DNA of 48,367 nucleotides from Deltaproteobacteria bacterium (GCA_029552245.1 JAKPDW010000017.1:1-48367), one strand, 5' to 3'; shown: positions 7,964 through 19,014, counted from the stretch's first letter. Notes: generated from the sequence alone by a model not told the origin. Translations and numbers: made by a program.

Positions 7964-9187
7964 ATGGGTTTCATCGGAGAAGATCTGTTCCATTTCCAGG
8001 CCACCATCGCACAGTCAGGGACCACCTTCGAAGACTTCGTCCGCGAGAATTACGTGGGCAAATGGGTCGACGAGCCGCTCTACAACGTGCTCAACGTGCG
8101 CACCACGTTCGTCACCGCGGTGAACAACTTTCTCGTCAACGAGGGCCTGCTGAACCTGGAGCGCGTGCAGATGAGCCCCGTGACCGACCCTTTGGCCCAC
8201 GACGTGGAGCACGTGCCCACCATCCACTACAAGGGCATGCCGTACGTGGCGACGCACTCGATGATCTACATGAAGTTCCTCGCCTGCTTCAACCCCAGGC
8301 TGAAGGGGATCTTCATCGACTCGCCGAACATAAGGCTCGAGATAGAGAGCCCGCAGCGCAAGCAGCGGGGCAAGTACCTCATCGACTTCTCGCAGATCGA
8401 CATCGAGATGAGGAGGAACAGGGGCGTCGACTTCGAGACCTACAAGAACGAACCGGAAAAGGTGAAGCGTATACTCAGGGAAGACTACGAGAAGGCGATC
8501 GATTTCTTCGAGCGCATGATCGTGGCGGCCGCAAGCGCCGTGTGCGAGAAGAACGATGAAGACCTCAAGGCGCTCGGGGTGGCGCTCGAGGTTCCCAAGC
8601 GCCCCTTCCCGAGGGTCAGGCACGACGAGGCCTTGAAGAAGCACGGCAAGGCGGACCTCGACGCCAAGGCGGGCGACGAGATAGACGCCCAGTTCTTCTG
8701 GGTGACGGGCCTCATGCGCGAGAACTACGACCTCATCTACCCGTATATCCTTCAAGACGGGAGCAGGCTGCCGCTGTCGTCATACACCTCGGACATGATC
8801 TACAACTACGACATATGCGCCAAGTCGATCGTGAGAAAGACCAACACGTATACCCGGGCGATCGAGATCCTCTCCGGCGCCATCAGGGAGTGGCTCTACG
8901 AACCCATCATCTGCCGCCTCATCGACAACCGGATCATCCCTGAGCCCCCGGTTTTCGAGAACGGGATGCTCATGAACATCGCCAACCTGGACGGCTACGG
9001 CCCGTTCCTCACCGCCGTGCACATGACGGACGACAAGGGGAAGCCTCTCTTCCCCGAGACCATGGGCGCGGGCATCGGCGTCGAGCGCAGCCTGTACGCC
9101 CTGCTCAAGGGTGGGAAGATAGAGAAGATAGACGACGTGACCTTCTTCGGCAAGAACCCGGACACGTACCCGATCTTCCTCTTCTAG
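7964..9187 (+). CDS. Class II aaRS-like protein, probable archaeal-type asparagine synthetase
   Basis: A 407-residue protein with the catalytic core of the Asp/Asn-tRNA synthetase family but no N-terminal anticodon-binding OB domain. Motif 2 is seen as SPNIRLE (R124, E126) followed by YLIDFSQIDIE at 138-148; motif 3 is MGAGIGVERSLYALL with R375. PFPRVRHDEAL is the adenylate-site region also seen in AspRS/AsnRS. Archaeal homologues of this shape, derived from AsnRS, make asparagine from aspartate and ammonia or glutamine rather than charging tRNA. That is my preferred function, supported by the nitrogen-assimilation neighbours and the sigma-54 promoter. A tRNA-like or other amide-forming ligase role cannot be excluded. 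GGAGGCG precedes the ATG. Confidence 0.75.
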   Translation: MGFIGEDLFHFQATIAQSGTTFEDFVRENYVGKWVDEPLYNVLNVRTTFVTAVNNFLVNEGLLNLERVQMSPVTDPLAHDVEHVPTIHYKGMPYVATHSMIYMKFLACFNPRLKGIFIDSPNIRLEIESPQRKQRGKYLIDFSQIDIEMRRNRGVDFETYKNEPEKVKRILREDYEKAIDFFERMIVAAASAVCEKNDEDLKALGVALEVPKRPFPRVRHDEALKKHGKADLDAKAGDEIDAQFFWVTGLMRENYDLIYPYILQDGSRLPLSSYTSDMIYNYDICAKSIVRKTNTYTRAIEILSGAIREWLYEPIICRLIDNRIIPEPPVFENGMLMNIANLDGYGPFLTAVHMTDDKGKPLFPETMGAGIGVERSLYALLKGGKIEKIDDVTFFGKNPDTYPIFLF

Positions 9188-9492
9188 AAACGAAGTCCGG
9201 CCGGCAGAGGCGTGTGCCGGCCGGACTCCGACCTCTCGTACGCCCGGCCCCTTACAGGCCTGCCGCATACCCGCCCAGGTGTGTACCGGGCGCCTCAGCT
9301 TCGGCGCGCCGCCCATGTGCACCCAGGAGCCGGCTGTCTGCGCGTCTTCGCACGAAGGGGAAGTCGGGCCAGGCGTGGGCCGGATACGGCCGTGACCCGC
9401 CCCTGGCCGAACGAGGGTCCGGCTCCCGCCGGGACAGCCCGGGAACCTGCCTTGGCGCATGGGATGCGCCGTCGCCGATGACGAGGGCCCGT
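9188..9492. other. Convergent intergenic region with a 13-bp hairpin
   Basis: It lies between the plus-strand asparagine-synthetase-like gene and the end of glnD. Only the hairpin at 9194-9227 is notable; the rest is GC-rich with no believable frame. Confidence 0.5.
9194..9227. terminator. Perfect 13-bp hairpin between convergent genes
   Basis: AGTCCGGCCGGCA (9194-9206) and TGCCGGCCGGACT (9215-9227) pair fully around an eight-base loop, six bases past the stop codon. No T-tract follows. It is symmetric, so it could act on both converging transcripts. Confidence 0.65.
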
Positions 9493-12147
9493 TCAGCCTC
9501 CCTCGGCGGCCTCCTCTATCACCCGCACCGTCCTCTCCACGGTCACCTCGTCCGTCACCTTCTCCCCCGTCGCGTCGACGACCGAGAAGGTATCCAGGCG
9601 CAGCGATCCCTGGATGGAGAGGACCGCCCTGTGGATATTCAGACCCAGGGCCGTGATGGCTCTGGAGACACGGTACACGGTGGATATCCCGGAGAGCGCC
9701 CTGACCTCGATGGTCGTGAAGAAATCGGAGCTCGAGTTGTCGACGAGGACGTGCGCCCTCCACCTTGGTTGAGGCCTGGGGAAGGTCGCCAGCGGTCTCT
9801 TCGCTCCCAGGGATGCCTCCACGTCGATGACCCCCTCCATCGCGGCGCGCAAGGCGGCCTCCAGGCGGTCCCACTCGTCGTACCCGGACCAGGGCAGCCT
9901 CACGTGGAAGGTGTCGACAGCCGTGTTGTCGTACCACGTGAAGACCTTCGCGGAGAGGATCTCCAGGTGAAAAAGGGCGAATATCCCGGTGAGCGTCGCG
10001 AACAGGCCGTGACGATCCCGCGCCACCACCGTCACGTCGGCCCGGTCGGCGCGGGTCTCGACGTCGAGGGCCACATCGGAGCGTGAGCTGATCCCCCTGG
10101 CGAGCCTCAGGTGCCGCACTATGCGCGACAGGGGGGTGTGGATCACGTAGCTCTGGGGCAGGGACCACAGCCTGCCTTCGACATGTCCAGCCGGGAGACC
10201 GTGCTTTCCGGATGCGAGCCTCGACCATCTCCTTTCGAGGAGTGCGGTCTTCTTGAGGTCCCTGTAGGTGCCCTTCTCCAGGACGTGCAGGGTCTTCTCG
10301 TACAGCTCGCCGAGGAGGCTCTCCTTCCAGGGGTCCCACGAGACAGGGGACGTCGCACGGGAGTCCGCTATGCACAGGAGATAGAGCATGGCGAGGTTCC
10401 CCGGGTTCATGACGGCGCGGGCCACATCGAGGATGGTCTTTTCCTCCGAGAGATCCCTCCTGCTCACCGTGTCCGGCAGGAGGAGGTGGAACCTGACGAG
10501 GTGGGCCACCCTGTCGGCCCTGTCCCGGCCCAGGCCCAGGGCCATGGCCGTCTTTCCCGCCAAGCTCGAGCCCGTGACGGAGTGCGGGGTGCCGTAGCCC
10601 TTCCCGATATCGTGCAGGAGTGCCGAGAGGTACAGACACTCCGTGTCGTCCACCAGGGAGAAGACGGCCTTCTTGCAGCTCTCGAGGGCCTTGAGTTCCT
10701 TCACCGTCTCTATGCTGTGCATGTCGACGGACCGCCTGTGAATGGGATCGGGCGGTACCCTTCCCCGTATGGCCTTGAACCCCGGGATGACGCGCTCCAG
10801 CGCCCCTGTCTCGACCATGGCCAGGAGGGCTTCCGCCGGGTAAGGGCCTGTCAGCGTGTCCAGGAACGGCCGCGATATCGAGGTGTCGCCCGGCGGGTTG
10901 TCGAGGAGGTGCATGGACCTCTCTGCGGCGTCCTTCTCGGCCGCGGACGGTGCGAGACCCGTCATCGAGACCCTCAGGAAGACCTCGAGGACATCCCCCG
11001 CCGTCGCGGGATGCGCCGGGCGAGGTCGCTTGCCCTCCTTCCTCCCGCCTGCGGCGTCGGGGACGCCGTCTTTCCCTCCGTCCGGCCCGTTCTTGGTGTT
11101 CTTCTTTCCGCGCCCCTCGTCGCTCGGATCCCCGGATGCGGCGCCTTCGGCCTCAACCTTCAGGCCGAAGGGCGTCTCCATCCTTGCGAGGTCTCGTCCT
11201 GCACGACCCGCGGGTGCTTCACGAACCGCCATGCCCAGTTCGCTGACGATCCGCGAGAGGAATGACGCAGAGGTGAGCAGGATGTCGTTCATCGTTGAGG
11301 TCACGTCTTTCAGGAGCGATTCCTCGGCCGTATCAGGGAACCCGTCCGTGTACCCGAGTCGCCTGGCCAGTTCCGTGTGGTGTTCCATGAGGAGCCTGTC
11401 GGTCTTGTTCCCCGCCATCCGGTGGAGGTGGTGGCGAACGAGGAGCAGCCTGTCTGCAGCCATGACCACCCTGGCTTTCTCTCCCCGGGTCAGGCGCATC
11501 CGGCGTGTACGGCATGCAAGGAAGCGGATCGTCCCGAGGGCCCATACGACGCCGTGGTAATCTCTCAGCCCCCCGGGGCCGTCCTTGACGTCGGGTTCGT
11601 GAAGGGGGAACCCGTCGTTCTTCGCGTGCCTCGATCGGGCATGTTCTCCAAGGAACGCTACGAGGCGCATCGCCTCTTCCGGCGAGGTGACCCTCGTTGT
11701 GGACCGGGTGGCGTCTTCGAAGAGGGAGATGTCGCCCGACAGGTAGCGGGCATCCATCACCGAGGTGAAGAAATGGAGATCGGAGCGCGCATGCGGGGTG
11801 ACTTCCGAGGCGGTCTTCACCACGTAGCCCGTGGTGTGTCCCATGTCCCACAGCGGGTATATGACCGTCCGTATGAGCTCTTCGATCACGGGGGCCGATG
11901 TGGATCCGGACGTAATGACCAGGAGATCCAGGTCTGAACCCGGACAGAGCTCTCTCCTGCCGTACCCGCCCACCGCGGCCAGGCTCCAGGAGCCACCGGA
12001 TGAGGCGGACAAAGGCTGAGCGAGTCTTCGGATACGCCGGTCGAAATCCCTCGTGATCTTCCACGAGAGCCTGAATCCCCCGAGGCCAGGGGACAGGCCC
12101 CACGGGCCCGCCCCCTGGCCTCGGTCTTCGTACCCTCTCTTTCTCAT
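9493..12147 (-). CDS. glnD: PII uridylyltransferase / uridylyl-removing enzyme
   Basis: GlnD senses glutamine and uridylylates or de-uridylylates PII. Domains in order, numbered from the chosen ATG (884 residues): nucleotidyltransferase with VGGYGRREL and SDLDLL at about 59-76; the GlnD-specific helical region with KDGPGGLRDYH near 188-198; an HD hydrolase domain with H477 and LHDIGKG at 511-517; and two C-terminal ACT domains (RDRHGLFATLTGIFA; ALSGISTVYRVSRAI) that bind glutamine. An unusual charged, Gly/Lys/Asp-rich linker occupies about 333-380. The start is uncertain: ATG at 12213 is the other candidate and neither has a strong ribosome binding site. It is the last gene of amtB-glnK-glnD. 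Confidence 0.93.
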   Translation of the reverse strand: MRKRGYEDRGQGAGPWGLSPGLGGFRLSWKITRDFDRRIRRLAQPLSASSGGSWSLAAVGGYGRRELCPGSDLDLLVITSGSTSAPVIEELIRTVIYPLWDMGHTTGYVVKTASEVTPHARSDLHFFTSVMDARYLSGDISLFEDATRSTTRVTSPEEAMRLVAFLGEHARSRHAKNDGFPLHEPDVKDGPGGLRDYHGVVWALGTIRFLACRTRRMRLTRGEKARVVMAADRLLLVRHHLHRMAGNKTDRLLMEHHTELARRLGYTDGFPDTAEESLLKDVTSTMNDILLTSASFLSRIVSELGMAVREAPAGRAGRDLARMETPFGLKVEAEGAASGDPSDEGRGKKNTKNGPDGGKDGVPDAAGGRKEGKRPRPAHPATAGDVLEVFLRVSMTGLAPSAAEKDAAERSMHLLDNPPGDTSISRPFLDTLTGPYPAEALLAMVETGALERVIPGFKAIRGRVPPDPIHRRSVDMHSIETVKELKALESCKKAVFSLVDDTECLYLSALLHDIGKGYGTPHSVTGSSLAGKTAMALGLGRDRADRVAHLVRFHLLLPDTVSRRDLSEEKTILDVARAVMNPGNLAMLYLLCIADSRATSPVSWDPWKESLLGELYEKTLHVLEKGTYRDLKKTALLERRWSRLASGKHGLPAGHVEGRLWSLPQSYVIHTPLSRIVRHLRLARGISSRSDVALDVETRADRADVTVVARDRHGLFATLTGIFALFHLEILSAKVFTWYDNTAVDTFHVRLPWSGYDEWDRLEAALRAAMEGVIDVEASLGAKRPLATFPRPQPRWRAHVLVDNSSSDFFTTIEVRALSGISTVYRVSRAITALGLNIHRAVLSIQGSLRLDTFSVVDATGEKVTDEVTVERTVRVIEEAAEGG

Positions 12148-12256
12148 GGAAGTCTCTTCGTGCACGGTGCCGTCCGGTCGTCCGCAGGTGGCGGCCCACA
12201 GGTGTCCCGCCATGGAGGACGCCCAAGCGGATGCCGAGAGGGGCCCGGCGCTCGTC

Positions 12257-13838
<1,582 letters not shown>

Positions 13839-13945
13839 GGAGTCCTCCCTGTGTGTCGAGTTGCTGGCCGTTAGTCAAGATCCATGCCGTTTCCGGAAAA
13901 CATAGACATATCAGTATGATAGAAGGCAGAAGGGGATCTCCGGGT

Positions 13946-13976
13946 GTCTCAAAGGGCACAAAAATGCTTCAAATCG
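13946..13976 (+). promoter_or_regulatory. Putative activator-binding element A
   Basis: About 31 bases centred on GGGCACAAAAATGCTTC. Aligned with element B (16051-16080), 23 of 31 columns are identical. It lies about 85 bases upstream of the predicted start of the activator gene, a usual distance for a sigma-54 enhancer site. Confidence 0.45.
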
Positions 13977-14018
13977 GAAAAGTCGGCACCAAAATGAGTA
14001 ACGTGTGGACAAGACGCC

Positions 14019-14035
14019 TTGGGTGTTGTATTGCA
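14019..14035 (+). promoter_or_regulatory. Sigma-54 promoter of the activator gene
   Basis: TTGG at 14019-14022 and TTGCA at 14031-14035, with ten bases between GG and GC. The -12 element is perfect; the -24 element is TTGGGTG instead of TTGGCAC. The expected start of transcription is near 14046, leaving a 23-base leader that contains the GGAGAGGAAAGG ribosome binding site. Confidence 0.6.
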
Positions 14036-14068
14036 CCTCTGACAAGGTACCGGAGAGGAAAGGCGCCC

Positions 14069-15589
14069 ATGAGAAAGTTCAGTGTTTCGGACCTGCAGGT
14101 ACTCCACTCGATCGCCAAGGTCGTGGCCTCGACCATGGACTTGAGGACCCAGCTCGCCACGGTCCTCAACCTCCTGAGCACCGAGACCGGCATGAACCGG
14201 GGCATGATCTCCATACTCGAGCGCGACACCAAGGCCGCGGTCCTCGACGTGGCGCACGGCGTGGACATCGAGGGCCTCGACATCACCTATCTCCCGGGCG
14301 AGGGCATCACCGGCCAGGTGGCACAGACGGGAAGGCCCATGGTGCTGACCAACCTGGGGAAGGCCGCGGGTTTCCTTGACCGTACCGGAGCGAGGAGGCA
14401 CCTCGACCGGAGCGAGCTCGCCTTTCTCTGCGTGCCCATCGTCTACGACGAGAAGGTGGTGGGGGTCCTCTCCGCGGACAAGGTGGCCCGGGAGGTGGAC
14501 AGCCCGGAATACGAGCTCGCCCTGCTGGAGGAGGTCGCCGAGCTCACCGCCAAGGCCGTGCACATGAGGTCCATCGAGGAGGAGAACCGAAGGCTCAAGA
14601 ACATCATCGGACGGGAGAAGAGGCCGTCGGACGAGCTCGTCGGGAACTCCAGGACCATGAGGGAGGTCTTCGGGCTCATCTCCCAGGTGGCGGATTCCAG
14701 CACCACGGTGCTGATACACGGCGAGACCGGGACAGGCAAGGAACTCGTGGCCAGGGCCATCCACAAGAACAGCCCGAGGGCTCAGGGTCCGTTCGTCGAG
14801 GTGAACTGCGCGGCCATGCCTGACACGCTCCTGGAGAGCGAGCTCTTCGGCCACGAGCGGGGTGCGTTCACCGGAGCGAACATGCGCAGGCGCGGCCGTT
14901 TCGAGGAGGCCAACGGCGGCACCATCTTCCTCGACGAGGTCGGCGAGCTGTCCGCCGCGGCTCAGGCCAAACTCCTCAGGGTCATCCAGGAGAAGCAGTT
15001 CCAGCCTCTGGGCTCGAACGCCACGGTCAGGGTGAGCGTCCGCGTCATCGCCGCGACCAACCGTGACCTGGAGAACGCCGCCGCCTCAGGCACATTCAGG
15101 CCTGACCTCTACTACCGGCTCAACGTCTTCCCCATCTACCTCCCGCCGTTGCGCGATCGCGGCGGGGACATCATGCTCCTGGCCGACTACTTCGTCGAGA
15201 AGTACGCCAGGCAGCTCAAGAAGCCGGTCAAGCGCATCTCGACCCCGGCCATCGACCTCCTGCTCGCCTACCACTGGCCCGGCAACGTCAGGGAGCTGGA
15301 AAACTGCATCGAGCGCGCGGTACTCCTCTCCACGGGCGACACCATAGACAGCGTCCACCTGCCCCCCTCTCTCCAGATGAAGGCCGTCCCGGCACAGAGA
15401 AAGCGCCACGGCAAGCTCGAGACCCTGGTGGGCAGCTACGAGCGCTCCCTCATCGTGGACGCGCTCAAGGACGCGAAAGGAAACCAGAGCGAGGCGGCGA
15501 GACTCCTCGGGACCACCAAGCGCATCATCCAGTACAAGCTCGACAAGTACGGGATAGACCCGAAGAGGTTCAAGCCAAGGAAGCCGTGA
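14069..15589 (+). CDS. Sigma-54-dependent activator, NifA type (GAF-AAA+-Fis)
   Basis: A 506-residue enhancer-binding protein. A GAF domain covers about 18-165 ([14 protein letters not shown]), with a linker helix at 166-185. The AAA+ domain spans about 188-420 with Walker A GETGTGKE (218-225), the sigma-54-contacting GAFTGA loop (265-270) and Walker [10 protein letters not shown] (283-291). A Fis-type helix-turn-helix lies at 459-495 ([21 protein letters not shown]). There is no receiver domain and no partner kinase, so the architecture is that of NifA rather than NtrC. In NifA the GAF domain responds to 2-oxoglutarate and PII; the adjacent glnK fits such control, by inference. The ATG at 14069 has GGAGAGGAAAGG upstream. 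It probably controls the sigma-54 promoters at 7870, 14019 and 16230. Confidence 0.92.
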   Translation: MRKFSVSDLQVLHSIAKVVASTMDLRTQLATVLNLLSTETGMNRGMISILERDTKAAVLDVAHGVDIEGLDITYLPGEGITGQVAQTGRPMVLTNLGKAAGFLDRTGARRHLDRSELAFLCVPIVYDEKVVGVLSADKVAREVDSPEYELALLEEVAELTAKAVHMRSIEEENRRLKNIIGREKRPSDELVGNSRTMREVFGLISQVADSSTTVLIHGETGTGKELVARAIHKNSPRAQGPFVEVNCAAMPDTLLESELFGHERGAFTGANMRRRGRFEEANGGTIFLDEVGELSAAAQAKLLRVIQEKQFQPLGSNATVRVSVRVIAATNRDLENAAASGTFRPDLYYRLNVFPIYLPPLRDRGGDIMLLADYFVEKYARQLKKPVKRISTPAIDLLLAYHWPGNVRELENCIERAVLLSTGDTIDSVHLPPSLQMKAVPAQRKRHGKLETLVGSYERSLIVDALKDAKGNQSEAARLLGTTKRIIQYKLDKYGIDPKRFKPRKP

Positions 15590-16229
15590 TGCAAGCCCGG
15601 GCCTGGAGCTGGCACCCTGGGCGCGGTCCGTGCGTCGAGGGGGTCGAGGCATCCCCCCGGTGAGCCGACGGCATCCCGGCCGCACCCGTCACACGGGCGC
15701 TGAGCGAGCCCCGATGGACCGGTTCACCCCAGACCCGCCGTCCTCGATTGTCGCCGAGCTGAAGAGGCCCCCGGCTTCTGCGTGACCCGCATCCCTGCGG
15801 ACCCATCCCACGGTGAGACTGCACGCACAAAGTGGTTTGTATCGCGGCCGGTTTCCCGTAAGCTGTGGTCTCGCCTGTCTTGCGAAGGCGGGTCAAGAAA
15901 CGTGATCGACACGAGGAGCCCTGCCGTCACCCCCAGGGACGTGCAGGCCCCCCCCCGGGGGATGGCCGGCCGCCATGGAGAATGCAGGGCTGCGAGCGGT
16001 CCTGCCCGGGCGCCGGGCCGATCATCGGGCGGGAAAGAGGCGCCCCGGGGGTTTCAATGGCACAAAAGTGTTCCATTTCGATCGTATGTGACGATAAGGT
16101 GCCACCTGGCACCGACCCCCGGCCATGAAGACCGGCGGACCCGTCGTACCGGGTCTTCCGGGCGTCATGCAAGCGCGCTCGCCTCTTTCTCGCTGGAGTA
16201 AAAAAGACGGCATCGGGGGTTTGGGTGCG
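15590..16229. other. Regulatory intergenic region upstream of the glutamate synthase operon
   Basis: No gene. The left part is plain GC-rich sequence with one short dyad, ACAAA-N4-TTTGT, near 15837-15850. The right part holds a cluster of inverted repeats (16051-16113) at about -205 to -140 from the predicted sigma-54 start, where enhancers normally sit. Confidence 0.6.
16051..16113 (+). promoter_or_regulatory. Cluster of inverted repeats (element B and two further dyads), candidate enhancer
   Basis: Three dyads lie side by side: TGGCACA-N4-TGTTCCA (16058-16075, one mismatch), ATCGT-N5-ACGAT (16081-16095) and GGTGCCA-N2-TGGCACC (16098-16113, perfect). The first lies within the segment shared with element A. 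Their distance from the sigma-54 promoter suits an upstream activating sequence. Which protein binds is unknown. Confidence 0.5.
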
Positions 16230-16245
16230 TGGCACGCTTCTGGCT
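16230..16245 (+). promoter_or_regulatory. Sigma-54 promoter of the glutamate synthase operon
   Basis: TGGCACG (16230-16236), four bases, then TGGCT (16241-16245), with GG and GC ten bases apart. The -24 element is a perfect consensus; the -12 element has one change (TGGCT for TTGCT). The predicted start of transcription near 16256 is just ahead of the GGAGGT ribosome binding site at 16268. Confidence 0.75.
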
Positions 16246-16282
16246 AATACCCCCACCGATCGAACATGGAGGTAGCAAGAAC

Positions 16283-17413
16283 GTGTGCCGTTTGTTCGCC
16301 ATCACGAGCGACGAACCCCTCTCCCCCATGACGGCTATACAGGCCCTGGACGTCATGAAGGAAGGACACGACGGGTCCGGCGTCGGGCTCCTGATGTCCG
16401 ACCTGGGGGGCGAGCTCGAACAGTTCAAGGGGTCGCCCATCCTCAGCGGGATCTTCACGCAGGAGGGCATCAAGAGGCTCGACAGGTACATGATGGAGCT
16501 CGGCCTCCTGACGAAGTACAAGATGTCCATAAGGCCGAACACGACACCCCCCAGGGGGACCCCGAGGCGTGACGTGTACCTCATACGCGTCTACGAGTAC
16601 CCGTACGAGTGGGAAGGGTTGAGCCAGGACGAGATCGAACAAAGGCTCTTGGCCATACGCCTGGATTTGAGGAGGATGGGCGAGGACGACGGATCCATGA
16701 TGGTCTTCTCGTTCTGGCCGGACACCATCATGATCAAGGAGGTGGGCGACCCGATGGCGGTGGCCGGCTACCTTGGACTCGACCGCCAGGCCTTAAGCGC
16801 CAGGATCATCCTCGCGCAGGGTCGCCAGAACACCAACTATGCCATCACCCTGTACGCGTGCCACCCCTTCTTCATCCAGGGGTACGCGACCATGACCAAC
16901 GGCGAGAACACGGCGTTCGTGCCCATACGAGAATACCTCGTGTCGAGAGGGTTCCCGGGATACACGGGTTACCAGTCCGACTCCGAGGTGTTCACCCACA
17001 TCCTGCACTACACGCACCGCAGGCTGGGCCTGCCGATCCAGGCGTACAAGCACGTCCTCACCCCGCTGAAGGACGAGGAGCTTGCCCGCCACCAGGACGC
17101 CAGGTTCCTCAGGGCCGTCAAGCATTCGCTCAGGTTCCTCACCATCGACGGGCCGAACTGCGTCATCGGGTGCCTCCCTGACAAGACGCTGTTCATGCTC
17201 CAGGACAGCAAGAAGCTCAGGCCCGGTGTCGCCGGCGGCCGCCCGGGGCTCTTCGCCTTCTCTTCCGAGATGTGCGGGCTCGATGCCGCGATCCCGGACA
17301 GGGACACGAAGAACGACCGTCAGCCCATGAAGTACGACCTCGTGAGCGTCGACGCATCGAGAACGGAGATACGCACATGGAACCAATGGGAACCCTTCGG
17401 CCGAACCTGCTGA
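16283..17413 (+). CDS. Glutamate synthase, glutaminase (GATase II) subunit
   Basis: A 376-residue protein starting (M)CRLFAITSDEPL. Removal of Met exposes Cys as the N-terminal nucleophile, the arrangement of the Ntn glutaminase domain of glutamate synthase when encoded separately (the archaeal-type split enzyme). EGHDGSGVGLLMSD, QGRQNTNYAITLYACHPF and the NGEN segment line up with substrate-binding parts of that domain. The GTG at 16283 is chosen because GGAGGT lies nine bases upstream and the Cys must be residue 2; a longer frame from 16229 would bury it and would start inside the sigma-54 promoter. The subunit releases ammonia from glutamine for transfer to 2-oxoglutarate by the next gene product. 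Its 3' end overlaps the next gene by 37 bases. Confidence 0.9.
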   Translation: MCRLFAITSDEPLSPMTAIQALDVMKEGHDGSGVGLLMSDLGGELEQFKGSPILSGIFTQEGIKRLDRYMMELGLLTKYKMSIRPNTTPPRGTPRRDVYLIRVYEYPYEWEGLSQDEIEQRLLAIRLDLRRMGEDDGSMMVFSFWPDTIMIKEVGDPMAVAGYLGLDRQALSARIILAQGRQNTNYAITLYACHPFFIQGYATMTNGENTAFVPIREYLVSRGFPGYTGYQSDSEVFTHILHYTHRRLGLPIQAYKHVLTPLKDEELARHQDARFLRAVKHSLRFLTIDGPNCVIGCLPDKTLFMLQDSKKLRPGVAGGRPGLFAFSSEMCGLDAAIPDRDTKNDRQPMKYDLVSVDASRTEIRTWNQWEPFGRTC

Positions 17414-19014
17414 GCCCGAGAGACCTCCCCTGGCGCATCGTCTGGGACAGGGACAGGTGCACCCTGTGCGGCAGGTGCACCGCCGCCTGCCCGACACGCT
17501 CGATCGAGCTCGGCGTCCACAGGAAGCGGTCGCTGGAGGTGAAGGCCGGCCTTGCAGTCAAGCCTTCGAACGTGTACGCCGTCTACCACGGCATAGACCA
17601 GGTGGCCCACGCGTCGAGGGTCTGCGTGGGCTGCGGTCTGTGCTCGCAGGTGTGCCCCAATGCAGCGATCTTCCCGGTGAGGAGCGAAGAGATCGACAAG
17701 GTGAGGTTCCATGTCTCTGAAGGGGGTGAGCCGAGGAGGAGGGGGGGCAGGAGGAACGACCCGAACAGCCTGCTCGACCGCATCAAGTTCATACGGATAT
17801 CGATGCTCACCGACCCAGCGCTGGACGCAGGCCGCCACGAGTTCGAGCTGAGGACGCTCCTCGGGAGGATCCCGCCCCCCGAGGACATGCTCGAAGAGGC
17901 CTCGAGGCCGGACGGGTGGGTGCCCCCCGTTCGCGAGGTCTACCCGCTCATGGTCGGCGGCATGTCGTTCGGGGCCTTGTCTCCCACCATGTGGGAGGGG
18001 CTCCAGATGGGGGTGGCGTACCTGAACGAGGAGCTCGGGATGCCCGTGAGGATATGCACGGGCGAGGGCGGGTGTCCGCCGAGGCTCCTTCGATCGAGGT
18101 TTCTCAAGTACGTCATCCTCCAGATCGCGAGCGGTTACTTCGGCTGGGACGAGATCCTCCACGCCTTGCCCGACATGAAGGAAGACCCCTGCGCCATAGA
18201 GATCAAGTACGGCCAGGGGGCCAAGCCCGGGGACGGCGGCCTGCTCATGTGGTACAAGGTGAACAGCCTCATCGGCGCCATACGAGGGGTGCCTGTCGGT
18301 GTGAGCCTCCCCTCGCCGCCCACGCACCAGACGAAGTACTCCATCGAGGAATCGGTGGCCAAGATGATCCAGTCCATGTACATGGCCTGGGGATTCAGGG
18401 TGCCCGTATACCCCAAGATCTCGGGTACGACCACGGCGCTCGCCGTCCTGAACAACATCGCGCGCAACCCGTACGCGGCCGCGTTGGCCATCGACGGCGA
18501 AGACGGCGGTACGGGCGCCGCCTACAACGTGTCCATGAACCACATGGGCCACCCGATCGCGAGCAACGTCAGGGACGCCTACCTCAACCTGGTCAGGATC
18601 GGCAAGCAGAACGAGATACCGATCGTGGCCGCAGGCGGTGTCGGGAAGAACGGCAACCTCGCAGCCAACGCGGCGGCGCTCATCATGCTCGGCGCGAGCG
18701 CCGTCCAGGTGGGGAAGTACATCATGCAGGCCTGCGGCGGCTGTGTCGGGTCCGAGACCGACAGGTGCAACATCTGCAACATAGGCCTCTGCCCGAAGGG
18801 GATAACCTCTCAGGACCCGAGGATATACAGGAGGCTCGACCCGGAGGACGTGGCGCAGAGGCTGGTGGACGTGTTCGTGAGCTTCGACGTGGAGCTCAAG
18901 AAGATCATGGCCCCCCTGGGAAGGTCCACGTCGCTGCCCATCGGCATGTCCGACGCCCTGGGCATCGACGACGAGGGGGCGGCCAAGAGACTGGGGATAC
19001 AGTATGTGGTCTGA
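17377..19014 (+). CDS. Glutamate synthase, FMN-binding synthase subunit with two N-terminal 4Fe-4S clusters
   Basis: A 545-residue protein. An N-terminal ferredoxin module has C28-C31-C34-C38P and C83-C86-C89-C93P. A TIM-barrel synthase domain from about residue 155 follows, with VGGMSFGALSP, IEIKYGQGAKPGDGG, PKISGTT and the FMN loop DGEDGGTGAA. A Cys cluster (CNICNIGLCPKGI) matches the [3Fe-4S] site of glutamate synthases. It condenses ammonia with 2-oxoglutarate and reduces the imine to glutamate. The extra ferredoxin module suggests that electrons come through Fe-S proteins rather than only from NADPH. ATG at 17377 has GGAG nine bases upstream; ATG at 17386 is also possible. It overlaps both neighbours, implying tight coupling. 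Confidence 0.93.
   Translation: MEPMGTLRPNLLSPRDLPWRIVWDRDRCTLCGRCTAACPTRSIELGVHRKRSLEVKAGLAVKPSNVYAVYHGIDQVAHASRVCVGCGLCSQVCPNAAIFPVRSEEIDKVRFHVSEGGEPRRRGGRRNDPNSLLDRIKFIRISMLTDPALDAGRHEFELRTLLGRIPPPEDMLEEASRPDGWVPPVREVYPLMVGGMSFGALSPTMWEGLQMGVAYLNEELGMPVRICTGEGGCPPRLLRSRFLKYVILQIASGYFGWDEILHALPDMKEDPCAIEIKYGQGAKPGDGGLLMWYKVNSLIGAIRGVPVGVSLPSPPTHQTKYSIEESVAKMIQSMYMAWGFRVPVYPKISGTTTALAVLNNIARNPYAAALAIDGEDGGTGAAYNVSMNHMGHPIASNVRDAYLNLVRIGKQNEIPIVAAGGVGKNGNLAANAAALIMLGASAVQVGKYIMQACGGCVGSETDRCNICNIGLCPKGITSQDPRIYRRLDPEDVAQRLVDVFVSFDVELKKIMAPLGRSTSLPIGMSDALGIDDEGAAKRLGIQYVV

Noticed and set aside
13839-13945. A sigma-54 promoter reading toward amtB
   Set aside because: I checked each GC pair on the plus strand for a CC ten bases on and found no match with -24/-12 flanks. 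amtB control remains unexplained.
13951-13970. GGGCACAAAAATGC as a sigma-54 promoter
   Set aside because: GG and GC are nine, not ten, bases apart. It fits better as part of the repeated upstream element.
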